Below, piece after piece: positions 1-6,830 of a stretch of DNA of 6,830 nucleotides (its first letter is position 1; each line of letters starts with the position of its first letter). The notes beneath the pieces are model-generated. The model was not told where the DNA came from and did not search any database. It saw only the letters and a program-made list of their open reading frames with translations. Source of the stretch: Mycoplasmataceae bacterium (lineage in GTDB: Bacteria > Bacillota_I > Bacilli_A > Mycoplasmatales > Mycoplasmoidaceae); the NCBI GenBank assembly GCA_031261045.1, contig JAISKE010000105.1, forward strand, positions 1 to 6,830. The letters run 5' to 3'. The position numbers and the translations under genes were made by a program.

Positions 1-381
1 GGAATCATCGATATCAGCAACGGCGCCTTCTCCGACTGCTTTGGCCTCACCTCTGTCGCCGTTCCCAATACTGTCACCGCCATCCATTCCGGCGCCTTCT
101 CCGACTGCTTCGGCCTCACCTCCCTATACTTAACTGATTTTACCGGATCATATGGTGTAAATTGACTATTCAATTGCACATCGCTAAAAAACGTATATAT
201 TTCTGAAAACACCACCGTTACAGATGAAAATGATGATGGATGGGGTCGAGTTGGTCCAGAACATGGATGTAAATTATTTGCACCAAACGAAACTAAGGCA
301 AATAGTTTCAGAAGTGGTGTTATAGAAGGTGAATATTGCGGTCCGATCGAAGCTGCTAAATGGATCTTTACACACTCATAA
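1..381 (+). CDS. BspA-like leucine-rich-repeat surface protein, 3' part (5' end outside window)
   Basis: The open frame enters at base 1 and ends at TAA 379-381, giving the last 126 residues. Residues 8-30 and 31 onward are 23-residue repeats starting GAFSDCFGLTS, the pattern of Treponema pallidum/BspA-type leucine-rich repeats (LRR_5). A weaker unit, CTSLKNVYIS, lies near residues 59-68. Residues ~74-126 do not repeat and probably form a C-terminal cap. Proteins of this family are usually exported and bind host surfaces or matrix, but the N-terminus that would carry a signal peptide is outside the window, so location is inferred. There is no membrane anchor at the C-terminus. One Trp is UGA (163-165); a standard-code reading would end the protein there. 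By hand count G+C is ~60% in bases 1-120 and ~37% in 121-381, and the GC-rich part uses almost only C-ending codons, suggesting recombined or imported repeats. The family call is fairly sure; the ligand is unknown. Confidence 0.8.
22..122 (+). repeat. Near-identical 69-nt-spaced tandem LRR repeat
   Basis: Bases 22-53 and 91-122 match over 32 nt with one difference (T42 versus C111, synonymous TTT/TTC for Phe). The 69-nt spacing equals 23 codons, one TpLRR unit. The nucleotide-level identity indicates recent duplication or gene conversion, and the array probably continues upstream of the window. Confidence 0.85.
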
Positions 382-406
382 ATTAATTATTTATGTCCAA
401 TAGCCA

Positions 407-440
407 AAAAATATCGCATCAATATGAACGCAATATTTTT
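407..440 (+). terminator. Possible AT-rich stem-loop terminator after the LRR gene
   Basis: The arms 407-417 and 430-440 can pair as an 11-bp stem with one C/A mismatch (415 with 432) around a 12-nt loop. The 3' arm ends in five T and the 5' arm begins in A's, so it could act in either direction. It starts 25 nt after the LRR stop codon. The stem has only two G-C pairs, so it is weak, and in AT-rich DNA such a match could be chance. Confidence 0.35.
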
Positions 441-499
441 ATCTTACATACATAATAAAATATTTGCACTAAATAGTTTTATTTAATTAATAACATTTA

Positions 500-525
500 T
501 ATAATAAATGAAAATATATAAGAGG
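500..525 (+). promoter_or_regulatory. Promoter -10 box and Shine-Dalgarno for the hydCBA operon
   Basis: A perfect TATAAT lies at 500-505. The region 17 nt upstream (around 477-482) has no good -35 match, as is common in mollicutes. Transcription would start near base 512, giving a leader of about 20 nt, too short for a riboswitch. AAGAGG at 520-525 is a ribosome binding site 5 nt before ATG 531. This is the only convincing promoter before hydC, so hydC, hydB and hydA, and probably the PAP2 gene, should be co-transcribed. Confidence 0.55.
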
Positions 526-530
526 CACTT

Positions 531-1034
531 ATGAATGATAAAAATGAAACATTAGCTTGCGATAGTTGTCAAGCTAATGATAAATTCAAACAGTTTGAGG
601 AAACAATCCTAAAAATTAGAAAATCTGATGGGACTAAATTGATGGCTTTACAAGAAGCGCAAACCCTATTTGGTTATTTAGATAAGGATGCAATGAATAT
701 TATTGCCAAGACATTTGAAACTAGCACTAATGAGATTTATTCCATTGCATCCTTTTATTCACAATTTAAGTTTGTAAAACAAGGTAAATATCGGATTGCT
801 TTATGCTTAGGGACAGCATGCTATGTTCGTGGGGCAGCTAAAGTTCAAACTAAGTTAGAAGAAGTACTACAAGTTAAGATGGGACAAACTACGCCTGATG
901 GTAAGTTTACCTTAGGTAGTGCCCGTTGTGTTGGTTGCTGTGGATTGGCTCCGGTAATGTTAATTAATGAAAAGGTATATCCGACCATGACCCCTGATAA
1001 AGTACCTAATATCATTAGTGAGTACAAGGAGTAG
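531..1034 (+). CDS. hydC: NAD(H)-linked [FeFe] hydrogenase, gamma subunit HydC (NuoE-like)
   Basis: This 167-residue protein is a thioredoxin-fold [2Fe-2S] subunit of the NuoE/HydC family, close to the usual ~160 residues. It passes electrons to or from the FMN of HydB in a soluble hydrogenase complex. The helical N-terminal part (~15-85) is followed by the cluster domain, with ligands C92 and C97 (CX4C, in CLGTAC) and C133 and C137 (CX3C, in CVGCCGLAP). An extra cysteine at 136 and a C10/C13 pair near the N-terminus are not part of the standard ligand set. The ATG start is supported by AAGAGG 5 nt upstream. The stop is followed 2 nt later by the hydB start, and the end of this gene carries hydB's ribosome binding site (AAGGAG, 1026-1031). 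It contains no Trp codon. A complex I NuoE role is ruled out by the neighbouring hydA. Family call is secure; symbol follows the HydABC convention. Confidence 0.92.
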   Translation: MNDKNETLACDSCQANDKFKQFEETILKIRKSDGTKLMALQEAQTLFGYLDKDAMNIIAKTFETSTNEIYSIASFYSQFKFVKQGKYRIALCLGTACYVRGAAKVQTKLEEVLQVKMGQTTPDGKFTLGSARCVGCCGLAPVMLINEKVYPTMTPDKVPNIISEYKE

Positions 1035-1036
1035 TT

Positions 1037-2917
1037 ATGGCCAAGATGACAATTGAATTATTAAATCAAATTAAAAATCAATACATTGCAAACATTGAAA
1101 AAAGTAAGATTCATCAAGAAGCAAGTTATCAAGGTAAATACCAAGTCCTAGTTTGTGCCTCAACTGGATGTATTTCTAACAATTCTAAAGATGTTTTAGC
1201 AAGATTTGAAAAGAAAATTAAAGAAGCTGGTATCGCCAACAAATGTGATGTGGTGCAAACTGGTTGTCATGGTCTTTGTGAAATGGGCCCAGTGGTAATT
1301 ATTTATCCTCAAGGTGCTTTCTATGCTAAAGTACAACCAAGTGATGTTGATAAGATAGTAGAGCAACATTTAGTTAAAGGTGAAGTGGTTAAGGAAAAAT
1401 TATTCTGAGATTCTTTCCGTGATGGTAAGTTAGTTCCATTATCCGAAACTGGTTTCTATAAGAAACAAATACGTATCGCTTTAAAGAACTCTGGTATTAT
1501 CAATCCGGAAAGAATTGAAGAATACTTTGCGGCTGATGGATATCAAGCTCTATACAAAGTATTAAGCGGTTCACGCGAAGATGTAATTAAAATTATTAAA
1601 GAATCTGGCTTGCGTGGTCGAGGTGGTGGCGGCTTCCCAACCGGTACTAAATGAGAACTAGCATATAAGGCCATTGGTAAAAAGAAATATGTTTGTTGTA
1701 ATGGCGATGAAGGAGACCCAGGTGCTTTCATGGATCGTTCCGTATTGGAAGCTGACCCACATTCTATTATTGAAGCGATGGCGATTGCTGGTTATGCGAT
1801 TGGTGCAGACGAAGGCTACATATATGTAAGAGCCGAATATCCCGTTGCGGTTAAACGTTTAGAGATTGCGATTAAGCAAGCGACTAAATATGGTTTATTA
1901 GGTAAAGATATCTTTGGTAAAGGATTCAATTTCAAATTGACCATTCGTTTAGGTTCTGGCGCATTCGTTTGTGGTGAAGAAACTGCGTTAATGACTTCGG
2001 TTGAAGGAAACCGTGGTGAACCAAGACCAAGACCCCCATACCCTGCGAACTCTGGTCTATATCAATGTCCAACCGTTTTAAATAATGTAGAAACCTATGC
2101 TAACGTACCACGAATTATTCTAAATGGTTCTAAATGATTCTCTTCAATCGGAACGGAAAAATCTAAAGGTACTAAAGTATTTGCGCTAGGTGGTAAGATT
2201 AAGAACACTGGTCTAATCGAAGTACCAATGGGCATTACTTTAAAGGAAATTATTTATGAAATTGGTGGTGGAATTCTAGGCGGTGGTAAGTTTAAAGCTG
2301 CCCAAACTGGAGGACCTTCTGGTGGATGCATTCCAAATGAATTAATTAACACGCCAATTGATTACGATAACTTGATTGCTATCGGATCAATGATGGGGTC
2401 AGGTGGATTAATCGTTATGGATGAATCTAGTTGTATGGTCGACATCTGTAAATTCTACATGGAATTCTGTGCAGATGAATCATGTGGTAAGTGTGTGCCG
2501 TGTCGTATTGGTAATAAACGTTTATTGGAATTATTGACCGATATTACCGAAGGTAGAGGTAAAAAAGGTGATGTGGAAAGATTGCAAGAATTATGTATGC
2601 ATATTAAATCTACCTCATTATGTGGTTTAGGCCAAACTGCCCCAAACCCAATTTTATCAACGATTAGATATTTCCGTAGTGAATATGATGCTCATGTAAT
2701 TGATCATCGTTGTCCAGCGGGAGTGTGTAGTAAATTATTACAATACACCATTGATCCTAATAAATGTAAGAAGTGTTCACTATGTGCACGACAATGTCCA
2801 GTGAAAGCTATTTCTGGTGAAGTTGGTAAGACACCGTTTGTGATTGATCAAACTAAATGTATTAAATGTGGTGCTTGTATGGGCGCTTGTAAGTTTAATG
2901 CGATTGACAGAAAGTAG
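1037..2917 (+). CDS. hydB: NAD(H)-linked [FeFe] hydrogenase, beta subunit HydB (NuoF-like flavoprotein)
   Basis: This 626-residue flavoprotein is the NAD(H)-reactive subunit, with the full HydB domain order. (1) Residues ~1-120 are a thioredoxin-like [2Fe-2S] domain with C40, C45, C77 and C81. (2) The NuoF core has the FMN/NADH-binding glycine-rich GRGGGGF (194-200), [10 protein letters not shown] (222-231) and CGEETALM (312-319). (3) An SLBB-like segment follows at ~380-460. (4) The NuoF-type [4Fe-4S] site is C483, C486, C489 and C529. (5) A hinge carries H553, H557, C559 and C564, possibly a metal site as in HydABC enzymes. (6) A C-terminal 2x[4Fe-4S] ferredoxin has C577/C580/C583/C587 and C608/C611/C614/C618. 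The three Trp codons, all UGA (1406, 1652, 2135), would split the gene into fragments under the standard code. AAGGAG lies 5 nt before the ATG. The C-terminal ferredoxin and N-terminal domain distinguish it from complex I NuoF and fit electron bifurcation, although a simple NADH-dependent enzyme is not excluded. Confidence 0.93.
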
Positions 2918-2928
2918 AAGGTATTTAT

Positions 2929-4674
2929 ATGGAAAAATTAATTAATTTAAAAATCGATAATATCCCCGTTAGTGTACCGGCAGGTTCCACTATTTTGGAT
3001 GCGGCTAAAGAAGCGGGAATCACTATCCCAACTTTATGTTTTCTAAAGAAAATCAATGCCATTGGTGCTTGTCGTATTTGTTTAGTTGAAGCTAAAAATG
3101 TACGTCCATTACTAGCCGCTTGTGTATATCCAGTTAGTGAAGGTATGGAAGTGTTTACTCACACCGCTAGAGTTAACGCAGCTCGTAAAACCAACTTGGA
3201 ATTAATTTTATCAACTCACGTGAAAAATTGTTTATCATGTTTAAAATCTACTAATTGTGATTTACAAAAACTATCTTTAGAGTATGCTTGTGATGAGAAT
3301 AAGTTTAAAGGTGCGATGCCCGAAAACTTAACTGACGCTTCATCTCCTTCTATTATTAGAGATTCACGTAAGTGTATTTTATGTAAACGTTGTAAAGCAG
3401 CTTGTTATGAAACTCAAGCAGTTAAAGTCATTGCCGCTAACAAACGTGGTTTCGAAAGTTACATTGGTTGTGCTTACGGTGCAGAGATTGCAGACACCGC
3501 TTGTGTTGGTTGCGGTCAATGTACTTTAGTTTGTCCAACTGGCGCTTTAATGGAAAAGAATGATGTTGATCGTGTACTAGCTGCATTAAACAATCCTGAA
3601 TTAACTTGTATTGTTGCTCCAGCACCATCAGTGCGTGTTGGTATTGCTGAAGAATTTGGTGAACCGGTTGGCACTAATGCTGAAGGACGATTAGCAACCG
3701 CCTTAAGAATGTTAGGCTTTCACAAAGTCTTTGATATTGATTTTGCGGCGGACTTAACCATTATGGAAGAAGCAAACGAATTAGTTGAACGTGTTAAGAA
3801 CAAAGGTGTCTTACCAATGATTACATCATGCTCACCAGGTTGAGTTAATTTCTTAACAGCTTATTACCCACAATTGATTCCACATTTATCTACCGCTAAA
3901 TCACCTCAAGCAATGTTTGGAGCGACTATCAAAACATATTGAGCTGAGAAAAATAAAATTGATCCAAGTAAAATCTTTGTGGTTGGTGTTATGCCATGTA
4001 CCGCTAAGAAAACTGAAATTTTAAAACCACAGAACGCTAATGCGAATACACCAGACGTTGATGCCACCATCACTGTTCGTGAACTTGGTCGCTTATTAAA
4101 ACGTCAAGGTATTAACTTCAGTAATTTAAAAGAATCTAAGTTTGATGATCCATTAGGTGAGTCCACTGGTGCAGCAGTAATCTTTGGAGTAACTGGTGGA
4201 GTTATGGAAGCAGCTTTAAGAACAGCGGCTGATACTTTGACTGGTAAATCATTAGCGGCTATTGATTATAAAAAGATTCGTGGTACTAAAGGAATCAAAA
4301 CTGCATCGGTTGATGTAGCCGGTATGAAAGTTAATGTTTGTGTGGCTAGCGGATTAGCTAATGCTAAAAAAGTAATGGATGATTTAGCCGCTGGTAAAAT
4401 GAATGATTATCAATTCATCGAAATCATGGCTTGTCCCGGTGGTTGCGTAAATGGTGGCGGGATGCCCATAATTGATCCAAATGTTGTGTCATTTGAAGAA
4501 CGCGCAAAGATTCGTGCGAAAAGTATCTATAAAGAAGATGAACGCAAGACTTTACGTAAATCTCACGAAAATCCAAGCATTATTGCTTTATATAAAGATT
4601 ACTTTGAAAAACCAGGTAGTCACAAAGCTCACAAGATATTACACTGTGAACATCATAAACGAAATTACATTTAG
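2929..4674 (+). CDS. hydA: [FeFe] hydrogenase catalytic subunit HydA (M3-type, H-cluster)
   Basis: This 581-residue protein reduces protons to H2 (or the reverse) at the H-cluster. Its N-terminal NuoG-like relay has a plant-type [2Fe-2S] site (C37, C48, C51, C65), a His-ligated [4Fe-4S] site (H97, C101, C104, C110) and two [4Fe-4S] sites (C149/C152/C155/C159 and C192/C195/C198/C202). The catalytic domain holds the three signatures: L1 TSCSPGW (299-305), L2 MPCTAKKTE (355-363) and L3 EIMACPGGCVNGGG (498-511). Residues matching the known proton path are present (E281, E284, R288, S321, C301). L1 has Ser302 where classic enzymes have a second Cys. W305 and W338 are UGA (3841, 3940). The protein ends soon after the catalytic domain, without the C-terminal [2Fe-2S] extension of the Thermotoga enzyme, similar to clostridial forms. 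AGAAGG (2916-2921) precedes the ATG by 7 nt. Activity would need HydE, HydF and HydG, which are not seen here. Confidence 0.95.
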
Positions 4675-4681
4675 TTAAACG

Positions 4682-5668
4682 ATGCAAAAAACTTTATCAT
4701 CGTCTAAAACGAAAAGTAAACCAACTAAACACCTTAATTTATTGTGGGTAGGGTTTGCCTTTATTATTTTTGCGGCAGTTTGCTTAATCGTAGGCGCTTT
4801 TGTCGACAAATCATTAAGTCAAGCCCTAGCCGGTAAAACCTATAAACCCGACCGTTGAAATCATAGTTTTGGTAACTACTTCAGTTTTATTCCTGGAACT
4901 TTATGTTCCATATTTATAGCTTTTCTAGCTAGTGCAGTAATTTTATCACAACCTTATCAATTCAAAGCGCGCGGTGGTAAAATTGCTTACTACATCATTG
5001 CTTATGGATTGTTAGGTTTCTGCGTATGATACCAATGTTTTGATGGGGGGGTTAGAGAAATTTATTATGCCCTAGGACATGATCATACATTCGATATTAA
5101 TGATGACCGTATGTGCATCTTGTATACAACTTTAATGTGTATTGGTTTTATGGTGCCATCATCATTAATTATTATTTTCAAATGTAAAAAATATCGATCG
5201 GACATGTTTAAGTGGGCCATCCTAGGCATCATGGTTGTTGCTTTAGCTTGATTAATTATGGTTCTTATGAAAAATAATTTATCACGTATTCGTTATCGTT
5301 TTATAACAGACGGAACACCAATTAATAATCCTAGACAAACATTTAAACCATGATATTCATTATTATGATTACAATCTGAAGGCGCCGGTTTTACATTCGC
5401 TTCTTTCCCGAGTGGACATACGATGTGAGCGACAACTCTATTATTAATATTGCCACTATTATCATTAGTATTTAAACACAAAACATGATTACAAATTATT
5501 ACAATTTCTTTCATCGGTATGATAATGATACTTACGATGTTTGCTAGAATTCAAGCAGCGTACCATTATTTAAGTGATACGGCTGCTTCCATTTTATTAT
5601 TTGGCACCACATTTACGGCTTGCTACTTTGTTATGTATAAATTTGATTGACATAAGAAGCACGAATAG
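4682..5668 (+). CDS. PAP2-superfamily integral membrane phosphatase
   Basis: Read with UGA as Trp this is a 328-residue membrane protein; eight of its ten Trp codons are UGA. It has about eight hydrophobic segments (near residues 19-41, 68-88, 101-117, 144-166, 176-196, 250-264, 269-287 and 302-319). The PAP2 catalytic signature is present in order: K197-x6-R204 (usual KX6RP, but Tyr follows Arg here), P243-S-G-H246, and R289-x5-H295-x3-D299. Such enzymes remove phosphate from lipid phosphates (phosphatidic acid, undecaprenyl or isoprenoid diphosphates) in the membrane. With no cell wall expected, phospholipid or glycolipid metabolism is the likelier role, but the substrate cannot be read from sequence. 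ATG 4682 is the first start after an in-frame TAA at 4676-4678. It lies 7 nt after hydA's stop and has no clear ribosome binding site, so translation may depend on readthrough of ribosomes from hydA. A G7 run sits at 5045-5051. Confidence 0.85.
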
Positions 5669-5679
5669 ATATATCTATT
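5664..5679. repeat. 16-nt perfect palindrome across the PAP2 stop codon, upstream of tsf
   Basis: AATAGATATATCTATT equals its own reverse complement. It begins in the last codon of the PAP2 gene and lies 14 nt before the TATAAT of the tsf promoter, overlapping where a -35 element would be. It lacks a following T-run, so it is not a good intrinsic terminator. It could be an operator or a chance event in very AT-rich DNA. Confidence 0.4.
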
Positions 5680-5692
5680 ATTAATTATTCTA

Positions 5693-5721
5693 TATAATAT
5701 TAAGCAATTGAAAATAGAGGA
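5693..5721 (+). promoter_or_regulatory. Promoter -10 box and Shine-Dalgarno for tsf-pyrH
   Basis: A perfect TATAAT is at 5693-5698 in the 59-nt gap between the PAP2 gene and tsf. No -35 consensus is found 17 nt upstream. The start of transcription would be near 5705, leaving a leader of about 23 nt. AGAGGA at 5716-5721 is the ribosome binding site, 6 nt before ATG 5728. The arrangement copies that before hydC. Confidence 0.55.
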
Positions 5722-5727
5722 ATTTTT

Positions 5728-6609
5728 ATGGCAAACATGGATTTAATTAAGAAACTTAGAGGGATGACGCAAGCTGGTGTAATGGACGCCATGAAAGCAT
5801 TATCCGAAAATGGTGACGATCTTGATAAAGCTGCGCAATGATTAAGAGAAAAAGGGATTGTGAAAGCTGCGAAGAAAGCATCGGCTGTGGCTACAGAAGG
5901 CGTTAGTAAAATTTTAATCGAAGGCAACAAAGCTTTAATCATTGAAATTAATTCGCAAACTGATTTCGTAGCGATGAGTGACAAGTTTATTCAATTATCT
6001 AATGAGATCACTGAAGCTATTTTCAAATCCAATGCCAAAACTCTAGATGACGGTTTGAAAGCTAAAACGATTAAAGGTCACACCGTAGAGGAAGCTTGTA
6101 CAGAATTAACGGCGACCATCGGTGAAAAAACTGCCGTAAGACGTTTTGAATTAATTATCAAGAAAGATGAAGAAGTGTTTGGTCACTACATTCATACTAA
6201 CAATAAAATTGCGGTTCTTTTAGTTATGACTAAAGGTTCATCCGTTGATGCTGGCCACGATGCTGCCATGCATGCTGCTGCCATGAATCCTAAATTCTTA
6301 AATGAATCAGAAGTTGACCCAAGCTGATTAGCAAACGAAACTAAAATTTTAAAAGAGCAAACTATTGCTGAAGGTAAACCAGCTGACAAAGCTGAAATGA
6401 TTGTCAAAGGTCGTGTGAAGAAAATGCTAGCGGAAGTTTGTTTAGTAGCGCAGCCTTTCTTTAAAGACCCATCTAAATCTATTGGCGAATTCTTAAAAGC
6501 TAATAACTCCGCACCAATTAAATACATTCGTTATGAAGTTGGCGAAGGTGTAGAAAAGAAAGTCGTTGATTTTGCCGCTGAAGTGGCAGAACAAATGGGA
6601 CAAAAATAA
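5728..6609 (+). CDS. tsf: Translation elongation factor Ts
   Basis: EF-Ts catalyses release of GDP from EF-Tu so that EF-Tu can reload GTP and deliver aminoacyl-tRNA; it acts in the cytosol. The protein is 293 residues, about the normal length. The N-terminal UBA-like helical domain (~1-42) contains LRGMTQAGVMDAMKAL, the typical TGAG/CK-type family region in a diverged form. The hallmark TDFV motif that contacts EF-Tu is at 78-81, preceded by NSQ. The C-terminal part (~200-290) holds the dimerisation-type region and ends FAAEVAEQMGQK. W38 and W200 are UGA (5839, 6325), so a standard-code caller would report only fragments. The start is set by AGAGGA 6 nt upstream. The stop TAA shares its last base with the ATG of pyrH. 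rpsB, the usual upstream partner, is absent; a PAP2 gene occupies that place. Confidence 0.95.
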
Positions 6610-6830
6610 TGTCTACCAAGAAACAACGTATTATTTTAAAACTATCGGGTGCTGCTTTAAAATGCCGTACCAAAGATGAAATCTTATCTGCGACTAAGCT
6701 AACTAATTTAGCACAACAAATTAAAACACTGTCTAGTAAATATCAAATCGCGATTGTCGTTGGTGGTGGTAATATTTGACGTGGCGGTACAGCTGATACA
6801 AAACTATACCGTGAAGAGAAAGCTCATTAC
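6609..6830 (+). CDS. pyrH: UMP kinase PyrH, N-terminal part (continues past window)
   Basis: The first 74 residues of a bacterial UMP kinase (amino acid kinase family, phosphorylating UMP to UDP with ATP in pyrimidine nucleotide synthesis) are present. The N-terminal phosphate-binding strand reads RIILKLSGAALK (residues 7-18; most relatives have SGEAL), and VVGGGNIWRGG (51-61) is the conserved glycine loop near the UMP/phosphate site. W58 is UGA (6777-6779), the position of the invariant Trp of this motif, which is direct evidence for the reassigned code. The ATG overlaps the tsf stop by one base (TAATG) with no strong ribosome binding site, so translation is probably coupled to tsf. The tsf-pyrH order is common in bacteria, with frr usually next. 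Confidence 0.93.

Noticed and set aside
1..125. Direct repeats as a CRISPR array
   Set aside because: The repeat spacing is a multiple of three, the frame is open through it and the translation is a 23-residue leucine-rich repeat.
464..469. TTGCAC as the -35 box of the hydC promoter
   Set aside because: It is 30 nt from the perfect TATAAT at 500-505, too far for a normal spacer; a closer -10 at 487-492 is a poor match.
382..530. Small gene, RNA gene or riboswitch in the gap before hydC
   Set aside because: The gap is AT-rich with no cloverleaf, no conserved aptamer features and only a weak hairpin; the predicted leader is about 20 nt.
845..1027. Antisense open frame over hydC, and similar ones at 1543-1731, 3437-3628, 5293-5514, 5700-5984 and 6192-6527 on the minus strand
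   Set aside because: They are shadows of well-identified genes, have no recognisable motifs and no own ribosome binding sites.
531..2917. Complex I subunits NuoE and NuoF
   Set aside because: The HydB-specific N-terminal [2Fe-2S] and C-terminal ferredoxin domains and the adjoining H-cluster protein identify a soluble hydrogenase; no membrane Nuo subunits are near.
1037..4674. hydB and hydA as pseudogenes broken by TGA stops
   Set aside because: Each TGA falls where a Trp fits the family, the reading frame never shifts, and tsf and pyrH, which are essential, show the same TGA use. The code is table 4.
4472..4678. Second + strand frame overlapping the end of hydA
   Set aside because: It lies in another frame of the conserved HydA C-terminus and shows no domain or start signal.

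Overview
The window looks like chromosome from a mollicute (Mycoplasma/Spiroplasma-type bacterium) that reads UGA as tryptophan. Conserved genes are interrupted by in-frame TGA exactly where their families carry Trp, for example TSCSPG-W in the hydrogenase and GGGNI-W-RG in PyrH. Read with translation table 4, every gene is intact. I count 17 UGA against 4 UGG Trp codons. Most of the DNA is AT-rich, intergenic gaps are short and almost everything is on the + strand. No tRNA, rRNA, CRISPR array or insertion sequence is visible.

Layout: (1) Bases 1-381 are the 3' end of a BspA-like/TpLRR leucine-rich-repeat protein. Its first ~120 bases are about 60% G+C and hold near-identical repeats, and the rest drops to about 37%. 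(2) Bases 382-530 are an AT-rich gap with a possible terminator and a TATAAT promoter. (3) Bases 531-4674 are a tight three-gene operon, hydC-hydB-hydA, for a trimeric NAD(H)-linked [FeFe] hydrogenase of the electron-bifurcating type. (4) Bases 4682-5668 are a membrane PAP2-family phosphatase, 7 nt after hydA. (5) Bases 5669-5727 are a short gap with a 16-nt perfect palindrome and a TATAAT promoter. (6) Bases 5728-6609 are tsf (EF-Ts), overlapping the start of pyrH (UMP kinase), which runs off the window.

Functionally, HydC (NuoE-like), HydB (NuoF-like flavoprotein with N-terminal [2Fe-2S] and C-terminal 2x[4Fe-4S] domains) and HydA (H-cluster subunit with NuoG-like iron-sulfur relay) should assemble into a soluble complex. 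It would make H2 from NADH, probably together with reduced ferredoxin, or run in reverse. Textbook mollicutes are fermenters without iron-sulfur redox chains or hydrogenases, so this is the outstanding feature. It points to a strict anaerobe, perhaps in an animal gut or in association with an anaerobic protist. The H-cluster maturases HydE, HydF and HydG, a ferredoxin and a ferredoxin-reducing oxidoreductase are not in the window and would have to be encoded elsewhere. The organism assignment and direction of metabolism are inference; the gene identities rest on clear motifs.
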